A stretch of DNA of 64,000 bases. It comes from Sphingomonadales bacterium (GTDB taxonomy: Bacteria; Pseudomonadota; Alphaproteobacteria; Sphingomonadales; Sphingomonadaceae). Each line of letters starts with the position of its first letter. Position 1 is the first letter of the stretch. The translations under genes and the position numbers were made by a program. This document shows, piece by piece, positions 61,617-64,000 of the stretch. The stretch is taken from positions 1-64,000 of the forward strand of contig JAGWMZ010000024.1 in assembly GCA_028871475.1 (NCBI GenBank), given 5' to 3'. Under the pieces are notes generated by a model that was given only the letters and a program-made list of their open reading frames with translations, searched no databases and had not been told where the DNA came from.

Positions 61617-61863
61617 TTATTCCAATTCATAACTCAGAAATGGTAAATTACTCACCGCCTTGCACGACACTTTTCCCTTGTAAGGATACACGCGGACAGG
61701 CGGCGAGATCTCCTCTCGCAAGCGCGCGGCACGGGGATAGTCCGCGAGAAACGCGAAAATCGCGCCCAGCCCGTCGTGATAGGCGTCAGCCTGAGACAAG
61801 GCCGAACAGCTCCATGCCCTCGAGAAAAATCGCTGTCAGATCATCGACTGCGGCGCGTGTTAA
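61617..61863 (-). pseudogene. parE: parE toxin, 3' part (split by IS5, frameshifted)
   Basis: From the IS5 boundary the minus strand reads TRAAVDDLTAIFLEGMELFGL, then shifts one base and continues SQADAYHDGLGAIFAFLADY and ISPPVRVYPYKGK, the RelE/ParE toxin fold. The expected last strands after YPYK are replaced by unrelated residues up to TAA near 61617. The first codons are on the other side of the element at 63190-63208. The toxin is inactive on three counts: insertion, frameshift, altered C-terminus. Confidence 0.75.
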
Positions 61864-63189
61864 CAGGCTGCGGAAATAGGCCTTGTATGAGGGGGCCTAT
61901 TCCCTTTGACGCGATGCACGGCGGGACTGAGCGCCGTTTTTTCGTGTGATGCGCGCCGATCCGGACTTTGTCACCGCCCATTTGGCGCCCATCAGGCGCA
62001 CTTATCCCGTCGCCAGCAGCTTTGGCAGGCGCACCAGGTTGTATGCGGCGGCGGTCAGTGTGAAGGCCCAGCCCACGCGTGGCAGTCCGCGGTGGCGGGT
62101 CTTGCGCAGATTGCCGCAGGTCTTGGCCCAGCCGAAGACCTCCTCGATCCGCTTGCGAATGCGGATGCTGGCGGCATAGCCGGGGTGCCGGGTGGTGCGG
62201 CCGTCGATGGCCGAGCGCCGGTTGGTGGTGTTTTGCGCGACATGGGGCGTCACGTTCAACGCGCGCAGATTGGCGACGAAATCGGCGGTGTCGTAAGCTT
62301 TATCGGCGCCCAGCGTGATGCGGTGGCAGCCGTCCAGGCGCTCCAGCATAGTCAACGCTGCCTCCCGCTCGGCAGTGCCCGTGGCATGAGTGAGCGTGGC
62401 ATCGACCACCAGGCCATGGCGGTTTTCCATCAGGACATGGCCCATGTGGCACAGCTTTGCGGCTTGTCCGCGTGCCTTCTTGAACAGGCGCGCGTCCGGA
62501 TCGGTGGTTGAAGCGTGGGTGGCATTGCTGCGCTTTTCGCCGTGGAAATCCCGCTCGGCGTTGCGCCCCTTGCGTTTGGGCGGCGGTGGCGCGTCGTCGT
62601 CGTCGGAACCCTCGCTCGCATCCTTGGGCGTGAAGCTCTTCATGCTGGCCCAGGCCTCGATCAGCGTGCCATCGACCGAGAAATGGTCATCCGAAAGCAG
62701 CGCCTTGACCCGCGCTTGTTGCAACACGGCCGTGAGAAACTTTGCGGCGATGTCGCCGGCCAGCAGGCGCTCGCGGTTCTTGGTGAACACCGTCACGTCC
62801 CAAATTGGCGCATCCATCGACAGACCCACAAACCACCGGAACAGCAAATTGTAATCCATCTGCTCCATCAACTGGCGCTCGGAACGGATGGTGTAGAACG
62901 CCTGCAGCAACAGCGCCCGCAGCAGTTTCTCCGGCGCAATCGAGGGCCGACCAATCGGCGCGTAAAGTCCCGAGAAATCCGGTGAAAGGATGTCCAGCGC
63001 CTCATCGACGATCGCCCGGATGGCCCGCAGCGGGTGCCCTGCTGGAACCCGTGCCTCGCAACTCACATAAGAAAACAGCCCTTCGCTGCGTTCGTCAGAT
63101 CCGCGCGCATCGCTTCGTCCTCGACCTCATCCCAGGCAGAGGCTGAATCACATCAAGGCGCTCAATGGAAGGCCTTTTTCCGCAGCCTG
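61864..63189. mobile_element. complete IS5-family insertion sequence
   Basis: 1326 bp bounded by CAGGCTGCGGAAATAGGCC (61864-61882) and its near-perfect inverse (63171-63189, one mismatch). TTAA at 61860-61863 and 63190-63193 is the target duplication. It interrupts parE at codon 6 and carries one transposase gene on the minus strand. A 3' remnant of a close relative is at 11403-11675 in opposite orientation. Confidence 0.92.
62002..63066 (-). CDS. IS5-family transposase
   Basis: 354 residues, starting GTG 63066. N-terminal DUF772-like helical domain (RPSIAPEKLLRALLLQAFYT) then the DDE domain: HFSVDGTLIEAWAS (first Asp), HGLVVDATLTHATGTAERE and TLGADKAYDTADF (second), and EEVFGWAKTCGNLRKTRHRG with the Glu. 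An acidic/basic low-complexity insert EGSDDDDAPPPPKRKG is normal for this group. The gene looks intact, so the element may still be mobile. Residues in frame upstream (SEGLFSYVSCEARVP) suggest the real start could be slightly earlier. Confidence 0.92.
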   Translation of the reverse strand: MSCEARVPAGHPLRAIRAIVDEALDILSPDFSGLYAPIGRPSIAPEKLLRALLLQAFYTIRSERQLMEQMDYNLLFRWFVGLSMDAPIWDVTVFTKNRERLLAGDIAAKFLTAVLQQARVKALLSDDHFSVDGTLIEAWASMKSFTPKDASEGSDDDDAPPPPKRKGRNAERDFHGEKRSNATHASTTDPDARLFKKARGQAAKLCHMGHVLMENRHGLVVDATLTHATGTAEREAALTMLERLDGCHRITLGADKAYDTADFVANLRALNVTPHVAQNTTNRRSAIDGRTTRHPGYAASIRIRKRIEEVFGWAKTCGNLRKTRHRGLPRVGWAFTLTAAAYNLVRLPKLLATG

Positions 63190-63208
63190 TTAAGCGGAAG
63201 CGAGGCAC
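63190..63208 (-). pseudogene. parE: parE toxin, first codons
   Basis: On the minus strand GTG 63208 begins VPRFRL and runs into the TTAA duplication of the IS5 element; the frame resumes after the element as TRAAVDDL. GTG lies two bases after the parD stop, the usual parDE coupling. Confidence 0.65.
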
Positions 63209-63210
63209 AA

Positions 63211-63466
63211 TCAGGCTTGCAAGCCTGCTTGGCTGATCGCCCGCACCCGAATATCCGCCATCGTCTCGTCGCTGAGGCCACTGGCGCGGGCTTCATCGAC
63301 CAGGCGCTGCATGGCGGCAACCTTATCAGCGCGTTCCTGGTCGCGACGGATAAGATCGCGCACATAGTCGCTGGCATTGCTATACCGGGCTATACTGGCC
63401 GGTGTCAGCTTGCGCTTCCACCCATTGCTTCATCGGGTCGGGCAGTGAGATGTTCATCGTCGCCAT
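63211..63466 (-). pseudogene. parD: parD antitoxin, frameshifted
   Basis: ATG 63466 (GGAGG upstream) gives MATMNISLPDPMKQWVEAQ, the ribbon-helix-helix start of ParD. At 63390-63400 a 10-base duplication (TATAGC repeated with CCGG) brings in a stop codon; beyond it the correct residues return in the next frame: NASDYVRDLIRRDQERADKV and AMQRLVDEARASGLSDETM. The full antitoxin would have about 80 residues. A shortened RHH peptide might still be made. Confidence 0.8.
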
Positions 63467-64000
63467 GGCAACCTCCAAGGTCGGGAGAATCGCAAGGATT
63501 GGCAAAGTTTGTCAATTGATCGGCCGTGGGCTGCCCCCCGTCAACAGCGATCGAGGAGAAGCTGTTCGATCGCCGCCGGGACCTGTTCACCGACCTCCAC
63601 TGTCGTGACCAGACAGAACCCGCACGGCTATTTCCATCATCAGGTCCCGTCATGCTTCTTCCCTGCCTTTCCAGCACTGACCGCCGGAACGGCGGGCAGG
63701 AGGCAGGTGAAGGGCCCGGGCGATGAGGCAGGCAGCACCCACAGTCTGCCCCGTCGCATCTGCGACGGGGTGGCAAGGGCCGAAACGAAGAGGAGGAGCC
63801 GGCGACAGCCGGCTTGCGGCCTGCCGGCACGGGCCCAAAGGCAGCCGACGCCCACACCGCCTGGCGCGGCAGCGCTCATCAAACGGCGCGCGCCATTCGC
63901 GACTCCAAGCATACTTCTTCTTCGTAGCTGGCGTGAGGAACGCGGCGTCCTGCCCGCCAATGTCGCCGCCGGGGCAATCCTGGCGCGTATCACCAGCAAC
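63467..64000. other. unassigned right end of the window
   Basis: 534 bases. Open frames on both strands (for example minus 63640-63999) are Arg/Pro/Ala-rich and show no family motif; they look like chance frames in GC-rich DNA. The parDE promoter should lie in 63467-63540. A short inverted repeat, CGTCGCATCTGCGACG (63752-63767), is visible. A gene entering from the right edge cannot be excluded. Confidence 0.3.

Noticed and set aside
63640..63999. 119-codon minus-strand frame at the right edge
   Set aside because: Arg/Pro/Ala-rich composition and no domain; alternative frames over the same bases are equally open, as expected for non-coding GC-rich DNA.
1..64000. CRISPR arrays, tRNA, rRNA genes or a replication origin
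   Set aside because: No regularly spaced direct repeats, no tRNA-like CCA/T-loop pattern, no rRNA stretch and no iteron or DnaA-box cluster was recognised.

Overview
The window looks like accessory DNA from a GC-rich alphaproteobacterium, most likely a sphingomonad (Novosphingobium/Sphingobium type). The grounds are protein similarity as I recognise it, an EcfG-like sigma factor, sphingomonad-style metal-resistance genes and dense insertion-sequence debris. No rRNA, tRNA, ribosomal or replication gene is visible, so a plasmid, chromid or genomic island is as likely as the core chromosome. All identifications come from reading the sequence; no database was searched.

Layout. 0-4 kb: an alpha/beta-hydrolase tail, an MFS remnant, a hipBA toxin-antitoxin pair with a cluster of operator-like repeats, an orphan serine acetyltransferase, and an IS110 remnant whose 5' non-coding part holds a 32-bp perfect palindrome. 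3.9-9.2 kb: a transport operon (porin, fused two-domain ABC permease, ABC ATPase with AAA-associated tail, 37-residue membrane protein) with no substrate-binding protein, divergent from a regulator carrying the RcnR-type Ni/Co residues His3, Cys35, His60 and His64. 9.5-19.5 kb: mobile debris (5'-truncated large serine recombinase, IS5 3' end, two outward-facing IS3 pieces, group II intron 3' end) mixed with an EcfG-like sigma factor, two diguanylate cyclases (one truncated), a LysR/SDR divergent pair, and an unrecognised two-gene operon (72-aa RHH-like plus 153-aa two-TM protein).

19.8-48.4 kb: a catabolic and uptake island. It has two DadA-type FAD oxidases, two aldehyde dehydrogenases, RidA, a D-serine-dehydratase-like PLP enzyme, two paralogous tandem GNAT acetyltransferases, a class III aminotransferase, a tartrate/malate-type dehydrogenase, an M20 amidohydrolase with an AsnC regulator, a peptide-type ABC importer, a HAD dehalogenase, a bicupin, a TonB receptor and a 2-hydroxyacid dehydrogenase. 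The substrate is probably an amine, D-amino acid or N-acylated amino compound. A HupE/DUF4198 nickel-cobalt module (31.5-34.1 kb) lies between the importer's binding protein and its membrane components.

48.4-61.5 kb: a metal-resistance block. A cnrYXH-like signalling operon runs into copAB and is divergent from copCD; both directions carry the same promoter pattern GAGGG-N12-GCTGCGTAT. Then come czcCBA-type efflux genes with a small His-rich leader protein, and an NreB-like MFS exporter divergent from a CsoR/InrS-type regulator with two C/G-tract palindromes between them. 61.6-63.5 kb: a parDE pair destroyed by an intact IS5-family element (TTAA duplication) plus frameshifts. The last 0.5 kb is unassigned.

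The recurring theme is nickel/cobalt/copper handling by several independent sensor-transporter pairs, separated by IS-mediated scars.
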